NCBI GenBank assembly: GCA_963377175.1
Contig: CAUJNA010002146.1
Coordinates: 170,001 to 234,000 of the forward strand
Direction of reading: 5' to 3'
Length of the DNA stretch: 64,000 nt
Source of the DNA: Effrenium voratum
Taxonomy: Eukaryota; Sar; Dinophyceae; Suessiales; Symbiodiniaceae
The position numbers and the translations under genes were made by a program. Position 1 is the stretch's first letter, and each line of letters starts with the position of its first letter. The notes beneath the pieces were generated by a model. It saw only the letters and a list, made by a program, of their open reading frames with translations, was not told where the DNA came from and did no database searches. Positions 13,377 through 23,100 of the stretch are shown here, piece after piece.

Positions 13377-13968
13377 CGCGATGGATCTCGTCCGCACCAC
13401 CGACGCGGACGGCCGCTCGGAGGGCGAAAGCGAGGACGGGAGCTTTGGCTTTGTAGGGGACCTGTGGTGGAGGGCTTCTCCCTCAACGAAAAGGCCAAAC
13501 TAAGCTGGAGTCAGCTAGAGATCCTCACCAGACAACTGGTGGGTTTGCTTTGGCCTCCCTTTGGCTTCCCTTCGAAAGAACTTCCCAAACGGATTCTAGT
13601 CCCCAACAACCATACAAGGTGCCATCAACCACATATTTTAAACACTGGTTGAGTGGGGACTGACATCGACAAGATGCCGCTTCATGGTGGCAGCTCGCCA
13701 AATCGCGCGTGACCCAAAACACACGAAGCATCAGGCCCCCGCACCATGGTCACCGAACATGCTCTTTGATCCCAAGTTGTGGTGGGGGGGGGGGGGGTTC
13801 GTGGGTTTTCTGTTTGTTTGTTTTTTTGGGGGGGGGTTCAGGGGGAGGGGGGGGTTGAGGGGGGGGGGTTGAAGGGTTTTCTGTGAGGAGGAGGCGCCAG
13901 TCTTGGCCAAGACCAGCCTCTTTGCGGACCTGGTCGACGAGGCGCGAGTGGAAAAATGCGCGTCCTGG
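13377..13968 (+). CDS. Two candidate exons of an unrecognised gene
   Basis: Exon 13377-13452 lies between TTACAG and GTAGG. It carries an ATG four bases in and reads MDLVRTTDADGRSEGESEDG and a short tail. Exon 13888-13968 lies between GAG and GTAGG and reads EEAPVLAKTSLFADLVDEAR plus seven more residues. Both are open in one phase, have amphipathic or acidic composition, and use canonical GT donors. No family is recognised. If real, this is the 5' part of a gene downstream of the FKBP-TPR gene, whose remainder is either in the next 1.5 kb or was displaced by the retrotransposon at 15.4 kb. The poly-G tract at about 13,785-13,868 lies in the intron. Confidence 0.38.
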
Positions 13969-15442
13969 GTAGGTGCGAAAGGTGGCGTGTCTTTGATTGA
14001 ACATGTCCCAAAGAGACAGCCAAAAGGGATTCAAGGTAGATGATTCACATCACTTTTCACATCCTTTGTTGGGGATGTAAAAAGGGAGGTGACATCGTTC
14101 TTTGAGGGATAGGTGTTCTTTTCCAGAGCCTCTGTTTAGCACCCAGCTGGGGATGATCCCGTTGCACCCCGACGCAGCAACAGAACTGTGACTGTTTTAG
14201 GCATTGATTGTGTATGGACAAGACGAAAGCCGCTGTCTGGCTATCTGGCATGTTGATTGGTAAAACCTCCAGAAATGTTTGACTTTGAGAAGTTAATCCT
14301 TAGTTAATCCGGACTGTGCTGGTTTCCGTTGAGTGGTAAATGTTGTCAGGGAGGTCCCAGTTAGCATGGTCCGGAATCCGAAGTTTACTCACGGTTTCCT
14401 CCGTTTCCCTCCAAGATTTGCCCAGTGAATTGCTGCGTTTTACGGGAAATCCCCCGTGACCCCTTGCGGATTCTTGGGATTCAGCTCAGGTATTTGGTCC
14501 CAAGCCGAAGGGCTTCCAAATAGGTCAAGCCCGGAGAACTGCACGGCTTCGGGTTTAAACACGTCCCCTGCTTGTGGGAGTCCCTTGGCCATGTTTTGTC
14601 TGCGAATGAATCAGGGCTCCACAAAAGTTGGCGGAAGTGTGAGTCTTAACCCTGGGTAGTACTCAAGGATCAACGCTCTGTTTCCCTCTTGTTTAGGGGG
14701 TTCCGCGCCCAATTTGGCAAACCCCAAAGGTTCCACTTCTTGTTCTACCACAGCCACTAGTTGCTACTGAGTCAACATTGGTTGTTCTCAACCCAACTTG
14801 GAGGCTTACCAATCAAGAGTCCCCTTTTTTCCTTGTTGTTTGGTAGGTTCCCCAACTAAAAATCATCAGAGTCAACCTGGGTTTTATGAACACCCTCACT
14901 TAAAAACGAAAACACATACACACAAAACAAATAAAAAAACAAGAACCAACAAACAATGCAAAAGAAAAGAACAGTGTTTTTGGGGGCATGTAGTTTTATC
15001 GCAACATGTTTCAACGCCACGGCCAACGCGCCGTTTGGCTCAAGCTTTTCAATCCGGCAACTTGCCCTTGCAATTTCGTCACCGCGCACCGCGGCACATC
15101 GTGCTCGTCTCCGGCAAAGAGTGCCGCTGCCGAGCGCCTGTGGTGGTGTTCCCGGTGGAGGTTGGTCGGGGGTCTGGGTGGGGTTGGTGTGCACTGGTTT
15201 GCTTTGCTTGCTTCGCTGCATTGTTTGCCTGCTTGGTTTGCTGCTTTGTGCTTGCTTTCGGTTGTCTCTGCCCTTGCTGGGTTTCTTTACCTTGTTACAA
15301 CTGGCACCCTGTTTTGGTTCGGGTTTGTGCCAGCCGGGGGCACCGCTTTGCCCTTGGGACTGGGGGACTTAAACAGTCTCTTCTTGTTGGTGGGATTGGG
15401 CCTGTTTATTCCTCCCGAAACTCTGTTTCAAACCCTTTCGCA
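13969..15442. other. Non-coding; its 3' part is probably the 5' LTR of retrotransposon 1
   Basis: No supported coding region. By position the 3' part should be the 5' LTR of element 1: it ends in CA at 15441-15442 directly before the primer-binding site. No matching 3' LTR copy was found within the window, so the LTR start cannot be placed. Position 15034-15044 reads TTTGGCTCAAG, identical to the end of the dinoflagellate spliced leader. Confidence 0.4.
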
Positions 15443-15456
15443 GGTTATCAGCCGTA
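15443..15456 (+). other. Primer-binding site of element 1
   Basis: GGTTATCAGCCGTA directly after a CA dinucleotide that would end the 5' LTR, 62 bases before gag. The same 14-mer with the same CA occurs at 31426 in element 2, where surrounding sequence is unrelated. The complement reads as a tRNA anticodon arm with a seven-base loop CUGAUAA, so a cleaved half-tRNA primer is likely, as known for Drosophila copia. Confidence 0.7.
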
Positions 15457-15518
15457 GGATTCGTCCTCGGTTGGCACCGCGAACCCCTTTTTAACAACCC
15501 TGCAGGCGCTGTAGGGTA

Positions 15519-18500
15519 GTGTATAGTATGGCGGGAATCACTGAGGATGGACCTCATGTGGTGACCGATGAATGGGTTCTCGGCCAGGCCGGAATCTTGG
15601 ACGTTGTGAATGACGACCAAGTGCCCGGACAGCCGATGTTTTCCGGTCCTGACTTTTTGTCGGACCACACTTTTTCAGAAGCAATGCCTTCAGGAAGGTC
15701 CAGTGCTACTCGCACTGATGACCTATCGTCTAATGCCTCAAGAGCTAATCGCTCTCAGGGTCATGGGGCTAATCGTCCTGACCATGATGATTCCGTCTCA
15801 GGACGTGATGATGACGAGCCCGGTATTGCACCTGGAGCTCAATCCTCATCTTTCCCGGAGCTGATGAATATTGGTCAGTCCGAGTTTCGTGACTCTCGAA
15901 GTAGCAGTAGACCTGTGCCAACCAGTAGCATAGCTTTTCAAGTGCTCGGTAATCCCGAACCTGGTACATCCAATGGAGTTGCATTTGATGTTCATCTGCC
16001 GACCGAATCCGGTGGGCTCGATTGGAGAGCCTCATGGCCCAACGACGGAAACATTTTTGGTATGGATTTTGCCGCATGGATGCCAGGGCCACCCGCCCCG
16101 TCATCTTTCCCGCAATTCCAAAGCCCAAAACGGGCTGCTGGAAGCGATGAATTCATGCTACCTTTGTCGATTGAGAATCTCAATCCTGACGTGGCCAGCC
16201 GTAACGTCAGGCCAAGGCCGTCGGTAAACCCGACCATGAGGAACATGTCCCCTCCCCCAGGACTTTCAGGATTTGAGAGCCCTAGGGAGCGTAATATCGT
16301 AGATAGATTGGATTTGCATCCCAGTCCGACCCCGAGCAAACGATCAAGGTCAAATTCGACTGGATCGCATAGGGCAAGGGGGATGGATCGGGAAACCGCC
16401 CACAGGGGTAACCCCAGTGCGCGGGACTCAGGACGCGGTCGATCAGGTGATCCAGCGTCAATCATTGGTAGAGACCCGCTAAACGCGGACACACTCGTTA
16501 ACGTGCTTGATGGAATCGAAGCATTCCAGGAGGAATTTAATAGGTCAAGTGGCATGAACGCACAAGGTGTTCGCCCTACGCCCAACGCGGCTTCCATTTT
16601 CGCCCTAGACGACATGGACGGAGCAAATGTTCCGATAGAATCTGAATCCATGATGGCATCAAGTTCTAGTCGCAATCATACCATCAGTAATGCGACTGAT
16701 ATTGAATCGATGTCTGAGTCTAGAGTGTCCAATGCGACCGACTTGAATGACATTGTTATTGCTGACTCGAGACCTGATGTTCCTATGCGAATGGATAGGC
16801 CTGTTGTTCCTAAACTGCCCGTGGCCAAAGGCCTGGGCATGACACAACCCTCTGCGGTTCGTGATGCTAGGAGATCTGCTCCGTATCAGAGTCAATCTCC
16901 TAATCGGAGTGAGTTTCCACGGCCATCAACGGCCGTGCAGGATGATTTCAGAACTCCTCCGAGATCTAATCCAATCATGGTTGATTTGTCCACTCCTCGA
17001 GATCGCGGATCAGGATTTGGTCCTACGAGTGAGGAGCAACCCAACGAGGTTGCTGATCTTGTAACAGCCCTTGAAAGAGGGAGAGTGGACTCTTCGGTAA
17101 GTGCGATTATTCATCGCCTGGTTGCTAAGGTCGAAGACCTTGGTCGTAGGAATGATAGAAGTGATCAATGCATCAAGCAGCTCTCCACTGAGGTTAGCTC
17201 GTGGAGGGCCAAATACGACCAATGCGTCCATATGAGTGGCACGTGTACGCAGGCTGCGAACGCGGCCATGCAGCTATCACAAGGGACTAAGGACATCGTG
17301 ACCGAGCTTGGCCAACGCGTCAAGATCGTTGCCGATCGCATGATAAGCATAGGCGATGCCCTAAACGAGCGAGCCAGCTACGATGATGTTGCTCGCTCCA
17401 TCACCCAGGTTCAAACTGTTTTTGAATCTCTCTCTGATCGAGTAACCGGGCTTATAGCTCGTGTTGATATGATCGAGAGATCTCTAGTGGAGAGCCAATC
17501 CAACCATCCTGCAATTGGTGGGGTAAACCTCAAAATCGAGGACCTGTCCACTAGGGTCTGTCAGATTGATAGGATGATGCAAGATGTCGAACAACGCTGG
17601 ACCAATAATAGGGACGGCATAAAGTGGGTTAAAGACCAACTTTATGAGACACAAGCCAACCTTGAGATGAAGTCAAGGGACTGCAAGTCCTACACGGACA
17701 AGCAAAATACTCATAACATGGCCGTTTCGACTACGCTCAACAGTAAGCTCGAGCAAATGCTCGAGGTGCTGGGTAATACGGCCCAGAGAATCAGCTCCAT
17801 CGAGTCAAGGCACTCGAACCAGGCCTCAAGTAGTGGATTGAACGATCACACAGGAGGAAGGCGAGCCGCGTCCCGTACTCCGGATAAGCGGCCACCTCCA
17901 CCTGGCCCTCCTGATGGTGATCCTCCACCACCTCCTCCTCCAGATTGGCAAAACCCAGGAGGAGGGGGGAAGAAGAGTGCTGCCGGTGGGAACCCTGGCA
18001 ACCCTGGTAAACCCAGATGTAAATATGTAGGTGATGGGTATAATCATCTCGTGGCTGAGTTTCACTGCAAGGGATGCAGAGGTGATATTTGTGAGTATTG
18101 TTTCTCATTTAAAGAGAACCTGTGTGAAGAATGTTCCCGTAACGGACCCCGATGCGGAGTCTGTAGGGAGAGCTCGTTCCTGACCAAGGGAATTGAGTGT
18201 CAATTTTGTAAGACCTACTACTGCACCAGACATTCTGCTGGGCAGGATGACTACAGGAGATTTGGATTTGTCCAGGGTCCCTGTTGCCTTGCGTGCCTTA
18301 GGGACGAGACTAGGAGAAGAAGGGATCCCGATGGTAACCGTGTCAGGAATAGGTCGCCTGGAGGCATACCTGAGACGAACCCGACGCGGTCGTTCTCGCC
18401 ACCTCTGCGGCCACCCGTTGACAGATTCCGTGACACCCCAACTGGGGGTCAGCCCGGCGCGGCTAACATTCAGAGTCCCCCGAAGGCTACGCACCCCGTG

Positions 18501-20114
18501 CCCCTGGATAAACGTGAAACCGGATATTATCCAGGATTTGATCCCAACGGTACAAGGCCGAAGGATCCTTCGGGCCTTGAGCCGCCGACCATGCGTGGCC
18601 CCGATCCTCCTGACAAGAAATGTCGGATGTGTGATCGGGATATTCCTGACCCCAGCAAAATTGAGGAATGTAAAATATGCATGAAAAGGGCATGTGAGAT
18701 TTGCATTCCGAAGGCTACACGCCTTGGTCCTGTATGTGCATTGTCAATCGGTAGTTCTCAGGTTCCGCAGCATCTTTTCGGAACTGGTGGCGGCGGGTAC
18801 GGTAGCCACCATGATCCGAACTGTACAGCTGCGACTAAATGCATTTCCATAGACCTCCCGCCAGAGCCCGACGCGGCTGGGCTGAGGGTATGGATAGCCA
18901 ATATGAAGGAAGCTGTTAGCAATGCCTACAGCTATGATGGACTTTACGTCATCAATTGGCTAACTGAAGTCGAGAAGGCAAAGACCTTTGATGAACTGGA
19001 TGGGGAATGTAAGTACCACATCCTCGAAGCCAGGTTCAATGCAGCCATTCGGAAGTGCATCAAGACTGTTGCGATCATCGATAAGATTAATCGTCTCACC
19101 GAAGCCGCTCAACGCTCCAACAATCGCATCAAGAGTAGGCAGATCGTGTGGCTCTTATACGACCACTTAAGGACTGCGAATATCGGAGAGCAATCGTTCA
19201 GGATAATTGAGCTCTCAAACTTACGATGCAGTACATCGTCCTTCTATACTGAAGAGGAGCGACTTGAAAGGTTCATCGCGAAGTGGGATCACATCCTTGC
19301 GGGTCTCGATGAACCGCTGACCGAACAGGTAAAGCGGTCGCTATTCAGTGAGAAGGTTAGACGCCTCAACTGTTTAGCTCATGATATCAGGGAATGGGAT
19401 AGGAACATATCCAACCCTGATGTTTGTAGCTATGAATGGCTTCGTGCTCGTTGCAAGAACGAAATTGACCGTTGGAGGGTTCGTAAGAATCAGGTCAATA
19501 TGCACAAAGACTTTTACGAGCGATCTCAGTCCAGGGACAGAGCCCAGAAACCTGGTGCTCCTGGTCCTCCCGTTCGGAGACGATCTCCGTTTGGAGATTC
19601 CCATAGGCCTAATCGGCCTCCTAGCGATCCAAGGAAGAGGACCGGTAATACCCCTAGTCCTCATCGAAGGGACAGGTACTCTCCCAGGAATCGGGAGCAG
19701 GACAAGCGGCGTACGCCTAGCCCTAGGGGCGAGCCCCCGAGGAGGCCCAGATCTACGTCGCCCGGCGCTCCTGCGATTGATGCATGTAGGGACTTCGCGC
19801 GTGGATACTGTTCGCGCGGGCAAGAGTGCAAATTCGCACACACGAGAACTGGGAGTTCTGATGCTAAACGCAAGGAGCGTCCTCCCCTGATTCCAGGGTA
19901 TTGCGCCCAATGGGTTGCCTATGGAAAGTGCATGAGGGATAAGTGTGATTACAAGCATGCAAAGCCACCTGAGCATTTGCTGAAAGAAGCGAAGCAACAC
20001 ACTGCGGCCCCAGCGACCGAGTCTGCCGATGCGCAACCCGAGTCTGCTGAACCTACTACCACTGCTGACGACAGGACATATAGTCCTGCCCCTGATTTGT
20101 CAGCGGGTTTTTGA
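15519..20114 (+). CDS. gag: Gag polyprotein of element 1
   Basis: 1,531 residues, about three times a typical copia gag. Residues 1-520 are Ser/Pro/Asp-rich and disordered. About 520-790 is helical and coiled-coil-like. A proline run follows near 800. About 832-930 is a dense Cys/His region with repeated CxxC pairs, resembling RING or B-box cross-brace domains. A second CxxC cluster lies at about 1031-1065. A helical gag core follows at about 1110-1340, then a basic Arg/Ser/Pro linker. Two CCCH zinc fingers lie near 1422 and 1460 (CxxxxxxxCxxxxxCxxxH pattern), where copia normally has a CCHC knuckle. The protein should form the virus-like particle and bind element RNA. The ATG at 15519 is the first in frame after the primer-binding site. 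The stop at 20112 overlaps the frameshift site. Confidence 0.9.
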   Translation: MYSMAGITEDGPHVVTDEWVLGQAGILDVVNDDQVPGQPMFSGPDFLSDHTFSEAMPSGRSSATRTDDLSSNASRANRSQGHGANRPDHDDSVSGRDDDEPGIAPGAQSSSFPELMNIGQSEFRDSRSSSRPVPTSSIAFQVLGNPEPGTSNGVAFDVHLPTESGGLDWRASWPNDGNIFGMDFAAWMPGPPAPSSFPQFQSPKRAAGSDEFMLPLSIENLNPDVASRNVRPRPSVNPTMRNMSPPPGLSGFESPRERNIVDRLDLHPSPTPSKRSRSNSTGSHRARGMDRETAHRGNPSARDSGRGRSGDPASIIGRDPLNADTLVNVLDGIEAFQEEFNRSSGMNAQGVRPTPNAASIFALDDMDGANVPIESESMMASSSSRNHTISNATDIESMSESRVSNATDLNDIVIADSRPDVPMRMDRPVVPKLPVAKGLGMTQPSAVRDARRSAPYQSQSPNRSEFPRPSTAVQDDFRTPPRSNPIMVDLSTPRDRGSGFGPTSEEQPNEVADLVTALERGRVDSSVSAIIHRLVAKVEDLGRRNDRSDQCIKQLSTEVSSWRAKYDQCVHMSGTCTQAANAAMQLSQGTKDIVTELGQRVKIVADRMISIGDALNERASYDDVARSITQVQTVFESLSDRVTGLIARVDMIERSLVESQSNHPAIGGVNLKIEDLSTRVCQIDRMMQDVEQRWTNNRDGIKWVKDQLYETQANLEMKSRDCKSYTDKQNTHNMAVSTTLNSKLEQMLEVLGNTAQRISSIESRHSNQASSSGLNDHTGGRRAASRTPDKRPPPPGPPDGDPPPPPPPDWQNPGGGGKKSAAGGNPGNPGKPRCKYVGDGYNHLVAEFHCKGCRGDICEYCFSFKENLCEECSRNGPRCGVCRESSFLTKGIECQFCKTYYCTRHSAGQDDYRRFGFVQGPCCLACLRDETRRRRDPDGNRVRNRSPGGIPETNPTRSFSPPLRPPVDRFRDTPTGGQPGAANIQSPPKATHPVPLDKRETGYYPGFDPNGTRPKDPSGLEPPTMRGPDPPDKKCRMCDRDIPDPSKIEECKICMKRACEICIPKATRLGPVCALSIGSSQVPQHLFGTGGGGYGSHHDPNCTAATKCISIDLPPEPDAAGLRVWIANMKEAVSNAYSYDGLYVINWLTEVEKAKTFDELDGECKYHILEARFNAAIRKCIKTVAIIDKINRLTEAAQRSNNRIKSRQIVWLLYDHLRTANIGEQSFRIIELSNLRCSTSSFYTEEERLERFIAKWDHILAGLDEPLTEQVKRSLFSEKVRRLNCLAHDIREWDRNISNPDVCSYEWLRARCKNEIDRWRVRKNQVNMHKDFYERSQSRDRAQKPGAPGPPVRRRSPFGDSHRPNRPPSDPRKRTGNTPSPHRRDRYSPRNREQDKRRTPSPRGEPPRRPRSTSPGAPAIDACRDFARGYCSRGQECKFAHTRTGSSDAKRKERPPLIPGYCAQWVAYGKCMRDKCDYKHAKPPEHLLKEAKQHTAAPATESADAQPESAEPTTTADDRTYSPAPDLSAGF
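20105..20111 (+). promoter_or_regulatory. -1 ribosomal frameshift site between gag and pol
   Basis: GGGTTTT, read as G GGT TTT in the gag frame, fits the X XXY YYZ slippery heptamer, and the gag TGA stop follows at once (20112-20114). The pol frame is closed upstream by a TGA at 20093, so the shift must occur in the 17 bases that contain this heptamer. After slippage the next codon is 20111, the first codon of pol. Pol has no ATG here. Confidence 0.8.
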
Positions 20115-23100
20115 GAGGGGCGGGCCGTCACCCTCAGGCTATAGGGCTTGTTGCCTGCCCTGCTCATCCCATAGCCAAGGCATTTGAAGAGTATAGAGCT
20201 CGGTTTCAACGCCCTGAAGGGACAATGGAGTGGTCAGTGACCACTATTGGCGCTCGTACACTGCAAGGTACGTGTCCGGGCGGCCCGAATATCAGAGCTG
20301 TAATTCGCAGACGAACGATTCGTCTCTCGGACAACGCTCTGATTGATGATGTCGATTTGAGTGTACCGACTCGCAAATCCGTTTTATTCAGACGGATTCC
20401 TGGGCCAATTGACATTAGGACGGATTTCTATTACCTGCCCGGTAAATGCGGCCAGTATAACTCTGAGCTCGCAAAGGCAGTGAGGATTAAGCTCACTGCT
20501 CACAGGCTGAGTTTCAATGACAATGCTGAAATTCAGCAAGTTGAGAATATAAGGACACGTGACGAGCCTAGGCCGATCATGAATCGGCGGTCGCATTCTC
20601 ACCCCATTCACCCGGATAGGTTGCGTCAACCTCCCGAGGTGATTGCGATGTCCGAGGAAAATGCTAGAATCCTAGCTGCCACTACTAGACAAATTGTACA
20701 GTTACAATTAGGTGAGTATGTGCCTGATAATAGGTGGGCTCGTCGCCCCCGAATGATCAGGGAAAACGTTCCTGATCATATGCCTGCTATGCCTGGCCCG
20801 CAAATCGAAATCCGGTGGCTTGCTGACACTGGGTGTCCTTTCGACCTGGTTGGGATGCATGACATTCCTCCGCAGGATCATCGTCACATCAAGAATGGAC
20901 GGACTCAACATTCCTTGCAAACCGCAAATGGAGTTGCTGGGACTCAAGGTAGAGTTGATGCAACCGTTGAGTCACTTGACGAGGATATTGAAGCTTTTGT
21001 CATGGGTAATACACCCTCGATTGTGTCAATAGGACGTAGATGTGCAGATTATGGATACAGTTTCCGGTGGGATGCTTTTGAGACGCCTATTCTCATCTGC
21101 CCATCCGGGAGAACTGTTAGGCTCGACGTTATAAACAACGTCCCATACCTGCCTAAAGGGCCGGTTATGTTTGGAGCCCCGAACTTAGATGCATGTCCTG
21201 CGATACCGGCAATGCCCGGTCCAGTAATTGCCATGAACGATTCACTGTACCCTGCAGCTCCCTCTGAGGCCGACGCGCCTGACGAGGGGGGTGAAGTTGT
21301 TGAAATCAAACACCCTGAGGGCTATAGGACTGAAGCCCAGTTACGTGCTGAAGCTAAAACGCTTCAACACATGATGTCACATTTGCCAAAGAATCCTTTT
21401 TGCCCACATTGCCAACGCGCAAAGATGGAGAACGTGCGTTTGCACCGCCGGGGCGGTGCCGACGCGCATGAATGCACGAAATTCGGTGATATTGTCACTG
21501 TTGACACGATGGTGTTACACGGTTTAAAGGACCGTGGTGTGAATGGTGAAACGGACGCAGTCGTGTTTTACGATCTTGCGACCAAGTACATAGATGTACT
21601 CCCTGTTTTTAGTCGCTCTGTACCTAATACGGTAGAAGCCTTTCACAAGTTTATGGGTCCCGAACCCAAGATTGGTCTGTTATACTCGGACCAAGCTAGA
21701 GAGTTTCTTGCGGCTACTCGCCGAATGGCTTGGGTGCATCACATGTCCACACCCGGAATGCCAAAGACGAATGGCATCATTGAAAACAAAGTGAAGTTAG
21801 TTCTGCATGGAGCAAGAGTACTCCTCAGACAAGCCGGCTTATCGCCCAAATGGTGGCCATTTGCCGTTCGCGCATTTTGCGCGGCCAGAAATCTCGAAAA
21901 TCGAGGTGAAGGAACCGCATGGGGAAAGAGAAACGATGACAGGGATTTTCCCGGTCAACTCATCCCATTCGGATGTCTTGTTGATTTCAAGCCCATCGCG
22001 CCAAAACCGCGTAGGCTCGAAAAGGGGGGGCTCAAAAACGCCTCCGAACGGGACGAACATCACAAAGCTGATGAAGTTCCTACAAAAGACCACTGGATCT
22101 TCGATGAAGAATCTGGCAAACTCGTCAGAGTGCACATTGAACCAAGGACCAAGCTGTTCAAAGCTGACAGCGTTGACGCTCCAATCGAGCATATTCGTCT
22201 CACCGCTGACCGTGACACATGGGTTCAGTACGATGAGGAAAACGGAGAAATGATTCACTCCGTTGACTGGAGATACGGTCCGGATTCCACCAAGGAGCTA
22301 AAAGCTCCGTGGACTGGCGAGACATATTTCACTGTAAAACCAAAAGAGTTTGACCCTCTTGAGGACTCTGATTACGAGCCCGAAGGAGATGATGAACTAG
22401 CTGATGATTCAGGGCCGTCCGATCACGGAGAGGACGAGTACAGCAACGTGCCCGCTATGCCGGCACAGAAAATTGACCCTGCATCTAAAGCGCCCAAATT
22501 CGGGCCAGTGTCAAAGCCTGGAATTTTCCTAGGTTATAGATTAGAGCCCGGTGGCCAGTGGAAGGGCGACTACTACGTTGCCGATCTTGAACACTTTAGG
22601 AACGGATTTTCCCGACCCAGTGTTCATCAAGTCAAAAGAATTTGGCGGAACCCCGAAGAGGGATACGTTTTTCCCATGTTGGCCGCCTATGAGCGTCTGA
22701 CTAGGGAGGTCCAGCTCCTAGATACTGGAGAAGGAAAGGGTCTTCCCAAAGCGGATGCTCCCACTCAACCGGACAGCAAGCTCGATGCCGTTGGTCCGGG
22801 TACTGATCATCCTAACGATGACAGTAGTGATCCTGCTGTTGACTCTGAAGCACCTGCTGATGTTCCTGAAAGGGACCACTGGGTGCGTGATGAAGAATCC
22901 AAATCCTGGCACAGGCACCATGTCGATGCTAGGCAAGCCTTTTTCGGGGATGATAGATCTCCACTGCCTCCTGGGGGCCCGTCCCAAGCGGATGTGGATG
23001 ATTATCGTGTAACTCATCTGAAGTACATTGACTCTACGCAACAGTGTATCCGTGATGACAGGAGAATCCTGAACCCTGGACATCGAGTCAGAACTCAAAA

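Noticed and set aside
14798..15494. Several 120-220 residue frames just before retrotransposon 1
   Set aside because: Low-complexity Cys/Leu/Val or Pro-rich products, mutually overlapping, in what should be the LTR.
15769..16675. Antisense frames inside gag and pol of both retrotransposons
   Set aside because: Shadow frames opposite strongly coding sequence, with no independent content.
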